The notes beneath the pieces were generated by a model that was given only the letters and a program-made list of their open reading frames with translations, did no database searches and was not told where the DNA came from. A program made the position numbers and the translations under genes. 64,000 bases of DNA from Bacteroidales bacterium (lineage in GTDB: Bacteria > Bacteroidota > Bacteroidia > Bacteroidales > UBA932), in contig JAFRRF010000002.1 of NCBI GenBank assembly GCA_017428245.1, forward strand, positions 62,001 to 126,000. The letters run 5' to 3'. This document shows positions 41,852 through 51,570 of the stretch, piece by piece (positions within the stretch are counted from its first letter, which is position 1; every line of letters starts with the position of its first letter).

Positions 41852-42841
41852 TCAGTCAAGTTGAATCTGAAGCAATTCCTCTACCGAGCGGTCGGTCAGG
41901 CCACGCTCCTTCGCTTCGCGGTAGTCTACCAGGGTGTATCCCCGCGAGAGTTCCGCCCCGAACAGAATGATCTGCCAGCACAGGTTGAGCCAGATCATGA
42001 ACAAGGGTATGAAGGCCAGGGCTCCGTACACGGCGCCCAGCCGGGTCACCATCACCTGGGTTCCCATATAGAGATACTGGATGGCCACGAAGGCCACGCC
42101 GACGATCAGCGCCGCTTTCAGGGCGGCACCGAAGCGGACTTTCACCAGCGGAATGAATTTGTACATCATCGAAAGGGCCAGCACGACGATGCCGTAGAAT
42201 GCCAGCCAGAACATATTGGTCGTGATGAAGTTGAACCGGCCCAGATGGCCTTCGAGCAGGCCGATGAAGCGTGCGTAATAGGCCCAGCCCGAGAGGAAGA
42301 GCAGCAGCACGAAGGGCGTCACCAACAGGATGGCCAGGTAGATGAGCAGCCGTTTCCAGGTCTTGCGGGGACGTTTTACCTGCCAGATGCGGTTGAAGGC
42401 GATTCCGATGTTGAGCATCAGCCAGATGATGGTCCACACGAAGCTCAGGAAGGAGATCCAGCCGAAGGTGCCGCTCTCGGTGGCCTTGACGATGTTCATC
42501 GCGTAGTCGGTGATGACCTGGATCAGCTGCGTGCTGGTGGGGAACGATTCGAGCAGCATATCCTGGAGGACGCGGTCGAGTCCGAAGCCGTTCGACACGA
42601 AAAGGACCACGGCGATCATCGGGATGAAGGCCAGGGTCGTGAAACGGCTCAGGGCGATCGCCTCGCGGCCGATCCGTTCCTTGGCGAATGCCTTGCCCGT
42701 AAGGATGAGGGCCTGGGCGTTTTTGATCCAACGTTTGCGTGCGTCGCTCAGCTGGCTGAAGTCGAGCGCCCAGATATCCTTCGTCAGAAACTTGACGATG
42801 GCTTTGATGAAATCCTTTATGCGGGCCAGGAACAGTCTCAT
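41852..42841 (-). CDS. YihY/BrkB-family membrane protein
   Basis: 329 residues with six hydrophobic segments, among them TTLAFIPMIAVVLFVSNGFG, WISFLSFVWTIIWLMLNIGI and AFIPLFMIWLNLCWQIILFG. The terminal GAELSRGYTLVDYREA is typical of the family. These inner-membrane proteins were once called RNase BN, but that activity belongs elsewhere; their transport role is unproven. It is the second gene of the ligA operon: 3 nt after ligA, 2 nt before relA/spoT. Confidence 0.9.
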   Translation of the reverse strand: MRLFLARIKDFIKAIVKFLTKDIWALDFSQLSDARKRWIKNAQALILTGKAFAKERIGREAIALSRFTTLAFIPMIAVVLFVSNGFGLDRVLQDMLLESFPTSTQLIQVITDYAMNIVKATESGTFGWISFLSFVWTIIWLMLNIGIAFNRIWQVKRPRKTWKRLLIYLAILLVTPFVLLLFLSGWAYYARFIGLLEGHLGRFNFITTNMFWLAFYGIVVLALSMMYKFIPLVKVRFGAALKAALIVGVAFVAIQYLYMGTQVMVTRLGAVYGALAFIPLFMIWLNLCWQIILFGAELSRGYTLVDYREAKERGLTDRSVEELLQIQLD

Positions 42842-42844
42842 CGC

Positions 42845-44875
42845 CTATGCTTCTCCTCCGGTAATTCGATGGAATTCTTCTTCGGAAATGACGGGAATGC
42901 CCAGCTTCTCCGCCTTTTTCAGTTTCTCGGGACCGGCCTTCTCGCCTGCAAGCAGCCATGAGGTCTTCCCGCTCACCGAGCCGGCGTTCTTGCCGCCGTG
43001 CGCTTCGATCAGGGCTTTCATCGCCTCGCGGGAGATGGAGAAATTGCCCGAGATGACGATGGTCTTTCCGGCGAGCGTATCGGAAAGCTGTTGCCGCGCG
43101 TCAGCGTCGACAGCCATCTGCAGTCCGGCTTCCCGCAGCCGCCGGACCGTGTCGCGGCCGGCTTCGGAGTCGAAATATGCACGGATCGAGTCGGCCACGG
43201 TGCCGCCGATGTCCTCGATCTGTACCAGGTCTTCCCGTGATGCTTCCGCCAGGGCGTCTATCGAACCGAAATGGCGGGCGAGCATCTTGGCGGTCTGCTC
43301 GCCGATGTGGCGGATGCCCAGGGCGTAGAGCACGCGCTCGAAGGGCACGCGCTTGCTGGCTTCCAGGCTGTCGAGGAAATTGTCGGCCGATTTTTCCTGC
43401 CATCCGTCGAGCGATATGAGCTGCTCGCGGGTGAGGGTATAGAGGTCGGGGAGGGTGCGGATCCATCCCTTGGCGTAAAGGGCGTCGACCGTCGCTTCGC
43501 CGGCCAGGATATCCATCGCCTTGCGTCCGGCGAAATGGATGAAGCGCCCCTTGATCTGTACCGGACAGGCTTCCCGGTTGGGGCAGTAGTGCCGGGCTTC
43601 GTCCTCGTCGCGTACCAGCGGCGTGCCGCAGTCGGGGCAGCAGGCCGGGAATACGGGACGGGCGGCTCCGGCGGGACGTTTCGACAGTTCCACGCCGGTG
43701 ATCTTCGGGATGATCTCCCCGCCTTTCTCCACATAGACGTAGTCGCCGATGTGGATGTCGAGCAGGTCCATCTGGTCTTTGTTGTGGAGCGAGGCACGCT
43801 TGACGACGGTGCCCGACAGAAGTACCGGCTCGAGGTTGGCCACAGGCGTGACGGCGCCGGTCCGTCCGACCTGGTAGTCGACCGAAAGGAGCGGGGTGAG
43901 CGCCTGTTCGGGTTTGAATTTCCAGGCCGTCGCCCATCGGGGCGACTTGGCCGTGAATCCCAGCTGGCGCTGCAGCTCGAGCTCGTTGACCTTGATCACG
44001 ATGCCGTCGGTGGCGAAGGGAAGGGTCTTGCGCCGCGTGTCCCACTCTTCAATATAGGCGACCGCCCCGTCGATGTCGTAGGCGTGGCTGCTGTATTCAG
44101 AAACGGGAAGCCCCCAGCTGCGTGCGGCTTCGAGGGCTTCGATATGGGTCTTGAAAGGAAGGTTCTCACCAAGGACGTGGTACAGGACGCAGTCCAGGCC
44201 GCGCGTGCGCATCTCCTCCGGATTCTGGAGCTTCAGGCTGCCGGAAGCGGCGTTGCGCGGATTGGCGAAGGGCTCCTGCTCCGAAGCGGTCCGTTCGGCG
44301 TTGAGGCGTTCGAAAGCCGCCCAGGGCATATAGATTTCGCCGCGGATTTCAAACTCCTCCGGAATGCCCTCTCCGTGGAGCGTGCGGGGGATGGCCGGGA
44401 TGTTCACCACGTTGCGGGTCACGTCGTCTCCCTTGGTGCCGTCGCCGCGTGTCAGGGCGCGGAGCAGCCGGCCGTTCCGGTAGGTGAGGCAGATGGCCGT
44501 TCCGTCGAACTTGAGTTCGCAGGAGAAACTGTAGGGGACGCTCACGGCTTTGCGGATCCGGTTGTCGAATTCGTAGAGTTCCTCTTTCGCATAGGTGTTG
44601 CCCAGCGAGAGCATCGGATACCGGTGGGGAACCTGGACGAAGTCGCTGCCCGACGCCGCAGACAGGTCGCTGCCCACGTGGCGCGTAGGGCTGTCTTCCG
44701 TGGCGAATTCAGGATACATCTTCTCCAGCCCCTGCAACTCGCCCATCAGCAGGTCGAACTCGAAATCGGAGATGGCGGGCGCGTTCAGCACGTAGTAATT
44801 GTAATTGTGCCGTTCGAGCTCCCGTTTCAGGAAACCGATCCGCTCCTTAGCCGCTGTTTTGTCGATTTTCGCCAT
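42845..44875 (-). CDS. ligA: NAD-dependent DNA ligase LigA
   Basis: 676-residue replicative ligase. The adenylated lysine is K122 in CELKFDGTA. Also seen are the NAD-binding Ia domain (YNYYVLNAPAISDFEFD), the OB fold, the zinc finger (CPDCGTPL, HYCPNREACP), HhH repeats and a C-terminal BRCT domain (LAGKTIVISGNFSISREAMK). The length is standard. The ATG at 44875 gives MAKIDK; upstream codons are not conserved. A TAAATTTG box lies 17 nt upstream. First gene of the six-gene string that ends in ispG. Confidence 0.97.
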   Translation of the reverse strand: MAKIDKTAAKERIGFLKRELERHNYNYYVLNAPAISDFEFDLLMGELQGLEKMYPEFATEDSPTRHVGSDLSAASGSDFVQVPHRYPMLSLGNTYAKEELYEFDNRIRKAVSVPYSFSCELKFDGTAICLTYRNGRLLRALTRGDGTKGDDVTRNVVNIPAIPRTLHGEGIPEEFEIRGEIYMPWAAFERLNAERTASEQEPFANPRNAASGSLKLQNPEEMRTRGLDCVLYHVLGENLPFKTHIEALEAARSWGLPVSEYSSHAYDIDGAVAYIEEWDTRRKTLPFATDGIVIKVNELELQRQLGFTAKSPRWATAWKFKPEQALTPLLSVDYQVGRTGAVTPVANLEPVLLSGTVVKRASLHNKDQMDLLDIHIGDYVYVEKGGEIIPKITGVELSKRPAGAARPVFPACCPDCGTPLVRDEDEARHYCPNREACPVQIKGRFIHFAGRKAMDILAGEATVDALYAKGWIRTLPDLYTLTREQLISLDGWQEKSADNFLDSLEASKRVPFERVLYALGIRHIGEQTAKMLARHFGSIDALAEASREDLVQIEDIGGTVADSIRAYFDSEAGRDTVRRLREAGLQMAVDADARQQLSDTLAGKTIVISGNFSISREAMKALIEAHGGKNAGSVSGKTSWLLAGEKAGPEKLKKAEKLGIPVISEEEFHRITGGEA

Positions 44876-44892
44876 TGTTTTGCAATAAACTA

Positions 44893-44900
44893 CAAATTTA
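44893..44900 (-). promoter_or_regulatory. -7 box (TAAATTTG) of the ligA-ispG operon
   Basis: Minus-strand TAAATTTG, 17 nt before the ligA ATG. No other -7 box was found between the six tightly spaced genes down to ispG. Confidence 0.65.
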
Positions 44901-44922
44901 CGCAATATTTGGCAAAAAGTGA

Positions 44923-44930
44923 TATCTTTG
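44923..44930 (+). promoter_or_regulatory. -7 box (TATCTTTG) of pfp
   Basis: TATCTTTG lies 34 nt before the ATG at 44965. It probably drives both the phosphofructokinase and the GH13 gene. Confidence 0.65.
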
Positions 44931-44964
44931 CGCATTCAAAACTCGCGTTAATTACTACAATCAT

Positions 44965-46206
44965 ATGAAAGAATCCATTGTCATTCTCGCGGGCGGCGGC
45001 CCGGCTCCCGGCATCAATACCGTGGAGGGAACGATCGCGAAAGCTTTCATGGCAGAAGGTTACCGGGTTCTCGGCCTGCACGGCGGTTATTCCGGGATTT
45101 TCTCCGCTTCCCCGAACTTCATCGAATTCAATTTCGCCCTGGCAGACGCTATCTTCAACCGTGGCGGTTCGTACCTGCAGATGAGCCGGTATAAGCCGAC
45201 CCAGGAGGATTTCGACCGTTATTTCAACCTGAAATTCTTCCAGGACAACAATATCCGCCTGCTGGTGACCATCGGTGGCGACGACACGGCCTCGACGGCC
45301 AACCGCATCGGCAAGTTCCTGCGCGAGAAGCACTATCCCGTGCAGAACATCCACGTCCCCAAGACCATCGACAACGATCTGCCGCTGCCGATGAACGCCC
45401 CGACTTTCGGCTACAATTCCGCCAAGGCCGAAGGCACCCGTATCGCCACGACCGTTTATGAGGATGCCCGCACTTCCGGCAACTGGTTCATCGTTTCGGC
45501 GATGGGCCGTTCCGCAGGTCACCTGGCAATGGGTATCGGCGCTTCGTGCCACTACCCGATGATCATCATCCCCGAAATGTTCAACAAGACCGAAATCACG
45601 GTCGACAAGATCCTCCGCCTCTCGATCAGCGCCATCATCAAACGCAGACTGCGCGGCATCGCCTACGGCGGTATCATCGTCTCCGAAGGCGTGTTCCATA
45701 TGCTCAGCGACGAACAGCTCAAGGAAACGGGTATCAAGTTTACCTACGACGACCACGGTCATCCGGAACTTGGCAAGATCTCCAAGGCTCAGTTGTTCAA
45801 CGATATGCTCGAGATCAAGCTCAAGGAGCTGGGTCTGAAGATCAAGACGCGTCCGGTGGAGATCGGTTACGATATCCGCTGCCAGCAGCCGATTGCATAC
45901 GACCTCTTCTATTGCTCGCAGCTCGGTGCCGGTGTCTATGAACTCTTCAAGAAGGGCGAGACCGGCTGTATGGTTTTCGTCGACCAGATCGGCACCATCC
46001 GTCCGCTGTATCTGGAAGACCTGCAGGATCCCGAGACGGGCAAGATCCCGCCGCGGCTCGTGGATATCGACGGCGACCAGGCGCAGGTGGTTTACAAGCA
46101 CTTGCTCAACTACATCACCCCGCGTGACTACGAAGGTGCCCGCCAGTATGTTCCCAATCCGGAAGACTACGACTTCTACAAGATCCTGAACTGGGAGAGA
46201 GACTAG
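44965..46206 (+). CDS. pfp: PPi-type 6-phosphofructokinase
   Basis: 413 residues. The phosphoryl-donor loop reads GGDDT (104-108) where ATP enzymes have GGDGS. The catalytic loop reads PKTIDNDLP (132-140) with Lys in place of the ATP-enzyme Gly. Together with MGRSAG (180-185) these are hallmarks of pyrophosphate-dependent enzymes, which interconvert fructose 6-phosphate and fructose 1,6-bisphosphate reversibly. The annotation as PPi-dependent is from these signatures; activity is not shown. The following GH13 gene starts one base after the stop. Confidence 0.92.
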   Translation: MKESIVILAGGGPAPGINTVEGTIAKAFMAEGYRVLGLHGGYSGIFSASPNFIEFNFALADAIFNRGGSYLQMSRYKPTQEDFDRYFNLKFFQDNNIRLLVTIGGDDTASTANRIGKFLREKHYPVQNIHVPKTIDNDLPLPMNAPTFGYNSAKAEGTRIATTVYEDARTSGNWFIVSAMGRSAGHLAMGIGASCHYPMIIIPEMFNKTEITVDKILRLSISAIIKRRLRGIAYGGIIVSEGVFHMLSDEQLKETGIKFTYDDHGHPELGKISKAQLFNDMLEIKLKELGLKIKTRPVEIGYDIRCQQPIAYDLFYCSQLGAGVYELFKKGETGCMVFVDQIGTIRPLYLEDLQDPETGKIPPRLVDIDGDQAQVVYKHLLNYITPRDYEGARQYVPNPEDYDFYKILNWERD

Positions 46207-46207
46207 C

Positions 46208-47683
46208 GTGATTGTCTATCAGTTGCTCTTGAGAGCCTTCGGAAACCGCGCCTGCGTTCCCGGAGGCTCTTATGCTGAAAACGGGTCGGGCAAGTTCAAC
46301 GACATTTCCGACGAAGTCCTGCTCAAGCTCAAGAAGCTTTCGGTGGGTGCCGTCTGGTATACCGGCGTGATCTCCCACGCCACGCGGACGCACTGGCGCA
46401 CGATTCCGGACAGCGACCCCTCGCTTGTCAAGGGAGAGGCCGGTTCGCCTTATGCCGTGCGCAACTGGTTCGACGTGGACCCCGCCCTGGCCGTGAACCT
46501 CGACAACCGGATGGCCGAGTTCGAGGCACTGGTGGAACGCACCCACAAGGCCGGGATGAAGGTCGTCATCGATTTCGTGCCGAATCACGTGTCCCGCCAG
46601 TACCACAGTTATTTCACTGCGGAGAACTTCTATCCGCTCGACGGGCCGCTCCACCTGCCGGAGTCGCTCCACAGCAGCTACGTGGAGAACCCGGCCCTGG
46701 CTACCGGCAACGACATCTTCCATACCCGGCCGTCGGAGAATGACTGGTACGACACCGTCAAACTCAACTACGGGAACCGCAGTACCTGGAGCAAGATGCT
46801 CGCCGTCCTGAAATTCTGGGCCGACAAGGGCGTCGACGGCTTCCGCTGCGATATGGTGGAACTTGTTCCGGCCGAGTTCTTCTCCTGGGCCTTCGGGACG
46901 CTGCGTGCCACGCGGCCCGGACTGTTTTTCATCGCGGAGGTCTATGGCAAGGACAACTACCGGAAATATGCCGATGCGGGCTTCGACCTGCTTTACGACA
47001 AATCCGGCTTCTACGATGCTCTGCGCGGCATCGTCCGCGGGGAACGGCCGGCTTCCTGCCTCACGCGGGAGTGGCAGTTCCTCGACGATCTCCAGCCGCG
47101 TATGCTCAACTTCCTGGAGAATCACGACGAACAGCGTCTTGCTTCCGACTGGTTCGCCGGCAGCGGCCGGGCCGGTTTCCCGGCGCTGGCCGTTTCCCTG
47201 CTGTTCAATACTGCTTCGTTCATGCTCTATTTCGGACAGGAGTTCGGCGAGAGGGGGATGGAGGCGGAAGGCTTCAGCCGTGTGGACGGTCGTACCTCAA
47301 TCTACGATTACTGCTGCGTGCCCTCAGTGCGCCGCTGGCTGGCCGACAAGCTCACCGTGGAAGAGACGGTCGTCTATAAGGAATACTGCCGCCTGTTGCG
47401 TATCGCCACGGCCGACGCCATCTTCTCGAAGGGAAAGACCTTCGACCTGATGTACGTCAACCCTGCTTCCGGACACTTCGACCCGGACCGCCAGTTCGCG
47501 TGGATGCGCGGCTATGCCGGCAGCGCGATGGCCATCGTGGCCAATTTTGCCGACACGCCGGTCGACGTGGAAGTTTTCCTGCCGCAGGCCGCATTCGACT
47601 ATTTCGGGATGCCGGTGCGGGAGCATACGGTTCACGTCCATGTAAACGCCCGCGACTATACGCGGATAGACGTTTCCCGATAA
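46208..47683 (+). CDS. GH13 alpha-amylase-family enzyme, cytoplasmic
   Basis: 491 residues. The catalytic triad is visible: nucleophile D215 (GFRCDMVE), acid/base E244 (FFIAEVYG) and D307 (FLENHDEQR). VIDFVPNHVS is conserved region I. No signal peptide, so it acts on internal alpha-glucans or imported maltodextrins. The start is GTG at 46208, one base after the pfp stop, indicating coupling. The exact specificity (amylase, glucosidase or transferase) cannot be read from these motifs. Confidence 0.88.
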   Translation: MIVYQLLLRAFGNRACVPGGSYAENGSGKFNDISDEVLLKLKKLSVGAVWYTGVISHATRTHWRTIPDSDPSLVKGEAGSPYAVRNWFDVDPALAVNLDNRMAEFEALVERTHKAGMKVVIDFVPNHVSRQYHSYFTAENFYPLDGPLHLPESLHSSYVENPALATGNDIFHTRPSENDWYDTVKLNYGNRSTWSKMLAVLKFWADKGVDGFRCDMVELVPAEFFSWAFGTLRATRPGLFFIAEVYGKDNYRKYADAGFDLLYDKSGFYDALRGIVRGERPASCLTREWQFLDDLQPRMLNFLENHDEQRLASDWFAGSGRAGFPALAVSLLFNTASFMLYFGQEFGERGMEAEGFSRVDGRTSIYDYCCVPSVRRWLADKLTVEETVVYKEYCRLLRIATADAIFSKGKTFDLMYVNPASGHFDPDRQFAWMRGYAGSAMAIVANFADTPVDVEVFLPQAAFDYFGMPVREHTVHVHVNARDYTRIDVSR

Positions 47684-47690
47684 AAATACC

Positions 47691-47698
47691 TATCTTTG
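47691..47698 (+). promoter_or_regulatory. -7 box (TATCTTTG) abutting the next start codon
   Basis: TATCTTTG ends 4 nt before the ATG at 47703 (spacer CCGC), another leaderless-type arrangement. Confidence 0.65.
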
Positions 47699-47702
47699 CC
47701 GC

Positions 47703-48386
47703 ATGGCCATACCGAAAAAAGTCAGGGAACTGCTTGAGAAGCTGCTGGTCGGAGAAGAATCTTCCCCCGGACGCTCCTATGCCGTCGCACCCCTGATGGA
47801 GATGCTGCGCGATGATGAATTGACGCGGGAAGACAAGGAGCACCTGATACGCTATTACAATTTCCGCAAGCGTTTCCTCGACACGGGACGCGGCGACGCA
47901 TATCCCGACGACCACCACGACACCCGGCTCGTCGTCGATGTGCCCGGCGACACTTTCCGCGACATCGTACCGATCCTGTCGGAATGCCTGAACTATGCCT
48001 GCGAGGACATCGAAGATTTCCTGTGGGTGCTCGACGAAGACCAGAAGGCGGGGCGTGCACCCGACGATGTGGAGGAACGGCGCGCTGTCTACAAGAGGCT
48101 GCAGCCCGATTTCCAGGATGAGGCGAAGCACCTGTCCGAGCGGCTTGAGAAACTCGACAATCCTTTCATTTCGACCTATCCGGTCTCGAAGGCCACGCTG
48201 ATCGGCTATCTTGAGACCACGCTCAGCCTACTGGAAGTCTATCAGGCGATGTTCGACTATCTGATGTCCGGCGACGGCTCCGATCTTCCCGAAACGGAGA
48301 AGGAAAAAGAAAGAAGTCCGCGCGAGACGGACTTCAGTGCGATGTACGAGCTGTTCAAGAGCAAGAAAAACAACCTGCCCAGTTGA
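47703..48386 (+). CDS. Hypothetical acidic helical protein
   Basis: 227 residues, cytoplasmic, rich in Glu/Asp and Arg, and predicted largely helical. I recognise no domain. Distinct stretches are YNFRKRFLDTGRGDAYPDDH, CEDIEDFLWVLDEDQKAG and PFISTYPVSKATLIGYLETT, with a charged, variable tail (ETEKEKERSPRETD). It has its own -7 box 4 nt before the ATG and ends 6 nt from the stop of convergent purC. Codon use is like that of neighbours, so it is probably a long-standing resident gene. Confidence 0.7.
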   Translation: MAIPKKVRELLEKLLVGEESSPGRSYAVAPLMEMLRDDELTREDKEHLIRYYNFRKRFLDTGRGDAYPDDHHDTRLVVDVPGDTFRDIVPILSECLNYACEDIEDFLWVLDEDQKAGRAPDDVEERRAVYKRLQPDFQDEAKHLSERLEKLDNPFISTYPVSKATLIGYLETTLSLLEVYQAMFDYLMSGDGSDLPETEKEKERSPRETDFSAMYELFKSKKNNLPS

Positions 48387-48392
48387 CGGGTC

Positions 48393-49340
48393 CTACATTT
48401 CTTCTTCCAGGAACGCGTTGACGTTTTTCCCGATGCGGCCGACGATGTCCTCGTCTTCGTGCCGCTGGAACGTCGCTCCCGTAATGTGCTCGTAGAGTTC
48501 GATGTAGCGGTCGGTGATGCCGGCGACGACTTCCCCGGTCATCGGAGGGACCGTCTGCCCTTCCTTGCCCTGGAAGCCGGAGGCCATCAGCCATTCGCGC
48601 ACGAATTCCTTGGAGAGTTGCTTCTGCCGCTCGCCGCGGGCGAGACGCTCCTCATAACCTTCTTTGTAGATATAACGGGAAGAGTCGGGCGTATGGATTT
48701 CGTCCATCAGGTAGATCTTGCCGTCTTTCTTGCCGAATTCGTATTTGGTGTCCATCAGGATCAGGCCGCGCTCAGCCGCCATTTCACAGCCGCGCCGGTA
48801 GAGGGCCTGCGTGTACTGTTCCAGAAGGGCGTAGTCTTCCGCAGAAACCAGTCCGCTGGCAATGATCTCGTCGCGGCTGATATCTTCGTCGTGGCCTTCG
48901 CTTGCCTTGGTGGTCGGCGTGATGATGGGATGGGGAAGACGCTGGTTCTCCTGCATTCCCTCAGGCAGGGGCTCTCCGCAGAGCGTGCGCTTGCCGTCGC
49001 GGTATTCGCGCCAGGCGTGGCCGGCCAGATAGCCGCGGATGACCATCTCCACCTTGAAAGGTTCGCACAGCAGGCCGATGGTGGCCATCGGGTCGATTTC
49101 CGCGATCTTCCAGTTGGGCACGATGTCGGCGGTCGCGTCGAGGAAGCGCGAAGCGATCTGGTTAAGGACCTGTCCTTTGCAGGGGATGCCCTTGGGCAGG
49201 ACTACGTCGAAGGCGGAAATCCGGTCGGTGGCGACCAGCAGGATATATTTCCCGTCGATGAAATAGACGTCCCGGACTTTTCCCGTGTATTTGGCGGTCT
49301 GTCCCGGGAAATGGAAATCGGTTTGGGTGATGGCTTTCAT
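48393..49340 (-). CDS. purC: SAICAR synthetase PurC
   Basis: 315 residues, the longer form found in Bacteroidota. [26 protein letters not shown]-type start (two adjoining blocks), [20 protein letters not shown] and [11 protein letters not shown] identify phosphoribosylaminoimidazole-succinocarboxamide synthase, step 7 of purine synthesis. Its ATG overlaps the purF stop by 4 nt. Confidence 0.95.
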   Translation of the reverse strand: MKAITQTDFHFPGQTAKYTGKVRDVYFIDGKYILLVATDRISAFDVVLPKGIPCKGQVLNQIASRFLDATADIVPNWKIAEIDPMATIGLLCEPFKVEMVIRGYLAGHAWREYRDGKRTLCGEPLPEGMQENQRLPHPIITPTTKASEGHDEDISRDEIIASGLVSAEDYALLEQYTQALYRRGCEMAAERGLILMDTKYEFGKKDGKIYLMDEIHTPDSSRYIYKEGYEERLARGERQKQLSKEFVREWLMASGFQGKEGQTVPPMTGEVVAGITDRYIELYEHITGATFQRHEDEDIVGRIGKNVNAFLEEEM

Positions 49341-51124
49341 TTGTTTTTCAGATAATCGTTTTCGTAATAATCAATGTAGGCTTGGTTCAGCAGCTTGAAG
49401 CCGCCGTACGTGGGGTAGTCGCCGCTGAAATACCAGTCTCCGGGATGGTTCGGACAGGCGTTATGCAGGCCTTCGAGCGACTGGTACACGATCTCGACCT
49501 CGGCCTGGATGTCGTCGGGACGCAGGAGCTGCACGATCTTGCGGCTGATCTGGTCGTCGGTGAAGGCGTCGTAGATACGCTTGACATAGTTCTGGCAGCC
49601 GGCCGCCGGCAGGTTCTCCTGCTCCTTGCACTGCCGGTAAACCACGTCGATCAGGCTGCTCATTCCTTTCTCCTTGAGCAGGGCGATGGCCGCGTGGAAA
49701 GCGATGAATTCCTTCATATGCGACATATCGATGCCGTAGCAGTCGGGATAGCGGACTTGCGGGCTGGAACTCACGATGACGATCTTCTTCGGGTGGAGCC
49801 GGTCGAGGATGCGGATGATGCTTTCGCGGAGCGTGGTGCCCCTGACGATGCTGTCGTCGATCACCACGAGGTTGTCCACGTACGGGGTGAGCGTCCCGTA
49901 GGTGATGTCGTACACGTGTCCGGCCAGGTCGTTGCGCGCGTTTCCTTCGGTGATGAAGGTGCGGAGTTTGATGTCTTTCGAAACGACCTTGTCGGCCCGG
50001 ATGCCCGGGTAAAGGCTTCGGATACCCTCTACCATACCGTAGTAGGCCACTTCGGCGGTGTTGGGAATATAAGAGAACACGGTGTGCTCGATGTCGTGGT
50101 CGATGGCCTTGAGGATATTGTCGCGGAGCTGGAATCCGAGCTGTTTGCGCTCGTGATGGATGTCCCGGTCGTTGCCGCGGCTGAAATAGATGCGCTCGAA
50201 ACTGCAGGCGGCCAGGCGTTTGGCCGGGATGATCTGCTTGTGCGACATTTCGCCGCGTCCGTTGACGATCAGAGCTTCGCCCGGACGGATCTCGTGTACC
50301 TGGTTGTACTCCGCCGCAAAGGTGGTCTGGATCACGGGACGTTCGCTGGCGATGGCCACGAGTTCGTCGTCGGCATACCAGAAAGCGGGCCGGATGCCGT
50401 TCGGGTCGCGCATCGAAAAGAGTTCGCCGCTGCCCGTGATGCCGCAGATCACGTAGCCGCCGTCGAAGTACGGCATCGTGGTGCGGAGCACGTTGGAGAT
50501 ATCCATATGCGCATCGATGTACGAAGTGATCGCACGGCCCTCCAGGCCCTGTTTCTTCGCATCGACGTAATTGCGCTCCACTTCCCGGTCCAGGCGGTGC
50601 CCCATCAGCTCAAGCAGGATGTAGGAGTCGGAACTGTTGCGCGGATACTGGCCCTGGTCGGCGAGCATCTGGAACACCTCGTCGATATTGGTCATGTTGA
50701 AATTGCCGCAGATGCACAGGTTCTTGGCTTTCCAGTTGTTGCGGCGCAGGAACGGGTGGATGTATTTCTGGCCGCTGCGACCCGTGGTCGAATAGCGCAG
50801 GTGGCCCATATAGAGTTCCCCGACGAACGGCAGTTCCGAGCCGGGTTCCGCATCGGCGATCTGCCGGTGGGCGGCGGAAAAGACATTGGTGATGGCATCC
50901 TTGCCGGTGCCCTTTTCGCGGAACATGTATTCCTGGCCGGGGTCACTGACCATTTTGACGCTGGCGATGCCGGCGCCTTCCTGTCCGCGGTTGTGCTGCT
51001 TCTCCATCATCAGATAGAGTTTGTTCAGCGCATAGAGTTCCGTACCGTATTTTTCCTTGTAGTATTGAAGCGGCTTGAGCAGCCGGATCATTGCGATTCC
51101 GCATTCGTGCTTGAGAGGTTCCAT
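49337..51124 (-). CDS. purF: Amidophosphoribosyltransferase-type PurF, long form
   Basis: 595 residues, clearly longer than the usual 470-510. The Ntn-hydrolase nucleophile is probably Cys8 ([11 protein letters not shown]), which would require removal of a seven-residue propeptide. [12 protein letters not shown] and ICGNFNMTN belong to the glutaminase domain. The PRPP loop is [14 protein letters not shown]. It commits PRPP to purine synthesis. A TATCTTTG box lies 20 nt upstream; purC follows with a 4-nt overlap. Confidence 0.9.
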   Translation of the reverse strand: MEPLKHECGIAMIRLLKPLQYYKEKYGTELYALNKLYLMMEKQHNRGQEGAGIASVKMVSDPGQEYMFREKGTGKDAITNVFSAAHRQIADAEPGSELPFVGELYMGHLRYSTTGRSGQKYIHPFLRRNNWKAKNLCICGNFNMTNIDEVFQMLADQGQYPRNSSDSYILLELMGHRLDREVERNYVDAKKQGLEGRAITSYIDAHMDISNVLRTTMPYFDGGYVICGITGSGELFSMRDPNGIRPAFWYADDELVAIASERPVIQTTFAAEYNQVHEIRPGEALIVNGRGEMSHKQIIPAKRLAACSFERIYFSRGNDRDIHHERKQLGFQLRDNILKAIDHDIEHTVFSYIPNTAEVAYYGMVEGIRSLYPGIRADKVVSKDIKLRTFITEGNARNDLAGHVYDITYGTLTPYVDNLVVIDDSIVRGTTLRESIIRILDRLHPKKIVIVSSSPQVRYPDCYGIDMSHMKEFIAFHAAIALLKEKGMSSLIDVVYRQCKEQENLPAAGCQNYVKRIYDAFTDDQISRKIVQLLRPDDIQAEVEIVYQSLEGLHNACPNHPGDWYFSGDYPTYGGFKLLNQAYIDYYENDYLKNK

Positions 51125-51144
51125 CGATTGATGTTGCTAAGGCA

Positions 51145-51152
51145 CAAAGATA
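51145..51152 (-). promoter_or_regulatory. -7 box (TATCTTTG) of purF-purC
   Basis: Minus-strand TATCTTTG, 20 nt upstream of the purF ATG. No PurR-like operator or purine riboswitch was recognised in the 67-nt divergent gap. Confidence 0.65.
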
Positions 51153-51164
51153 CACATTTTTCGT

Positions 51165-51172
51165 TACCTTTG
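51165..51172 (+). promoter_or_regulatory. -7 box (TACCTTTG) of the DMT gene
   Basis: TACCTTTG lies 19 nt before the ATG at 51192. Confidence 0.6.
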
Positions 51173-51191
51173 CGCCCCAAACCGCAGGGAT

Positions 51192-51560
51192 ATGCAAGCA
51201 ATCTGGACTGTTTTGATGCTGGTCTGCTCCAACATCTTCATGACCTTCGCCTGGTACGGGCACCTCAAACTGCAGGAGATGAAGATCTCCACAGGCTGGC
51301 CGCTGATCCTGGTCATCCTTTTTTCGTGGGGCATCGCCTTTTTCGAGTACTGCCTTACCGTTCCGGCCAACCGCATCGGCTTCGCCGGCAACGGCGGCCC
51401 GTTCAACCTGATGCAGCTCAAAGTCATTCAGGAAGTGATCTCCCTGACGGTTTTTACCATCATCATCCTCTTCGTGTTCAAGGGCCAGACCCTGCAGTGG
51501 AACCACCTGGCCGCCTTCGCCTGTCTGGTGCTGGCGGTCTTCTTCGTTTTCCTCAAGTAA
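51192..51560 (+). CDS. DMT-family (DUF486) small membrane protein
   Basis: 122 residues with four hydrophobic helices. NIFMTFAWYGHLK, ILFSWGIAFFEYCLTVPANR and QLKVIQEVISLTVF are the DUF486 signatures. It is a small inner-membrane protein related to drug/metabolite transporters; the substrate is unknown. It ends 10 nt from the stop of convergent metF. Confidence 0.88.
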   Translation: MQAIWTVLMLVCSNIFMTFAWYGHLKLQEMKISTGWPLILVILFSWGIAFFEYCLTVPANRIGFAGNGGPFNLMQLKVIQEVISLTVFTIIILFVFKGQTLQWNHLAAFACLVLAVFFVFLK

Positions 51561-51570
51561 GCGGAAACGG

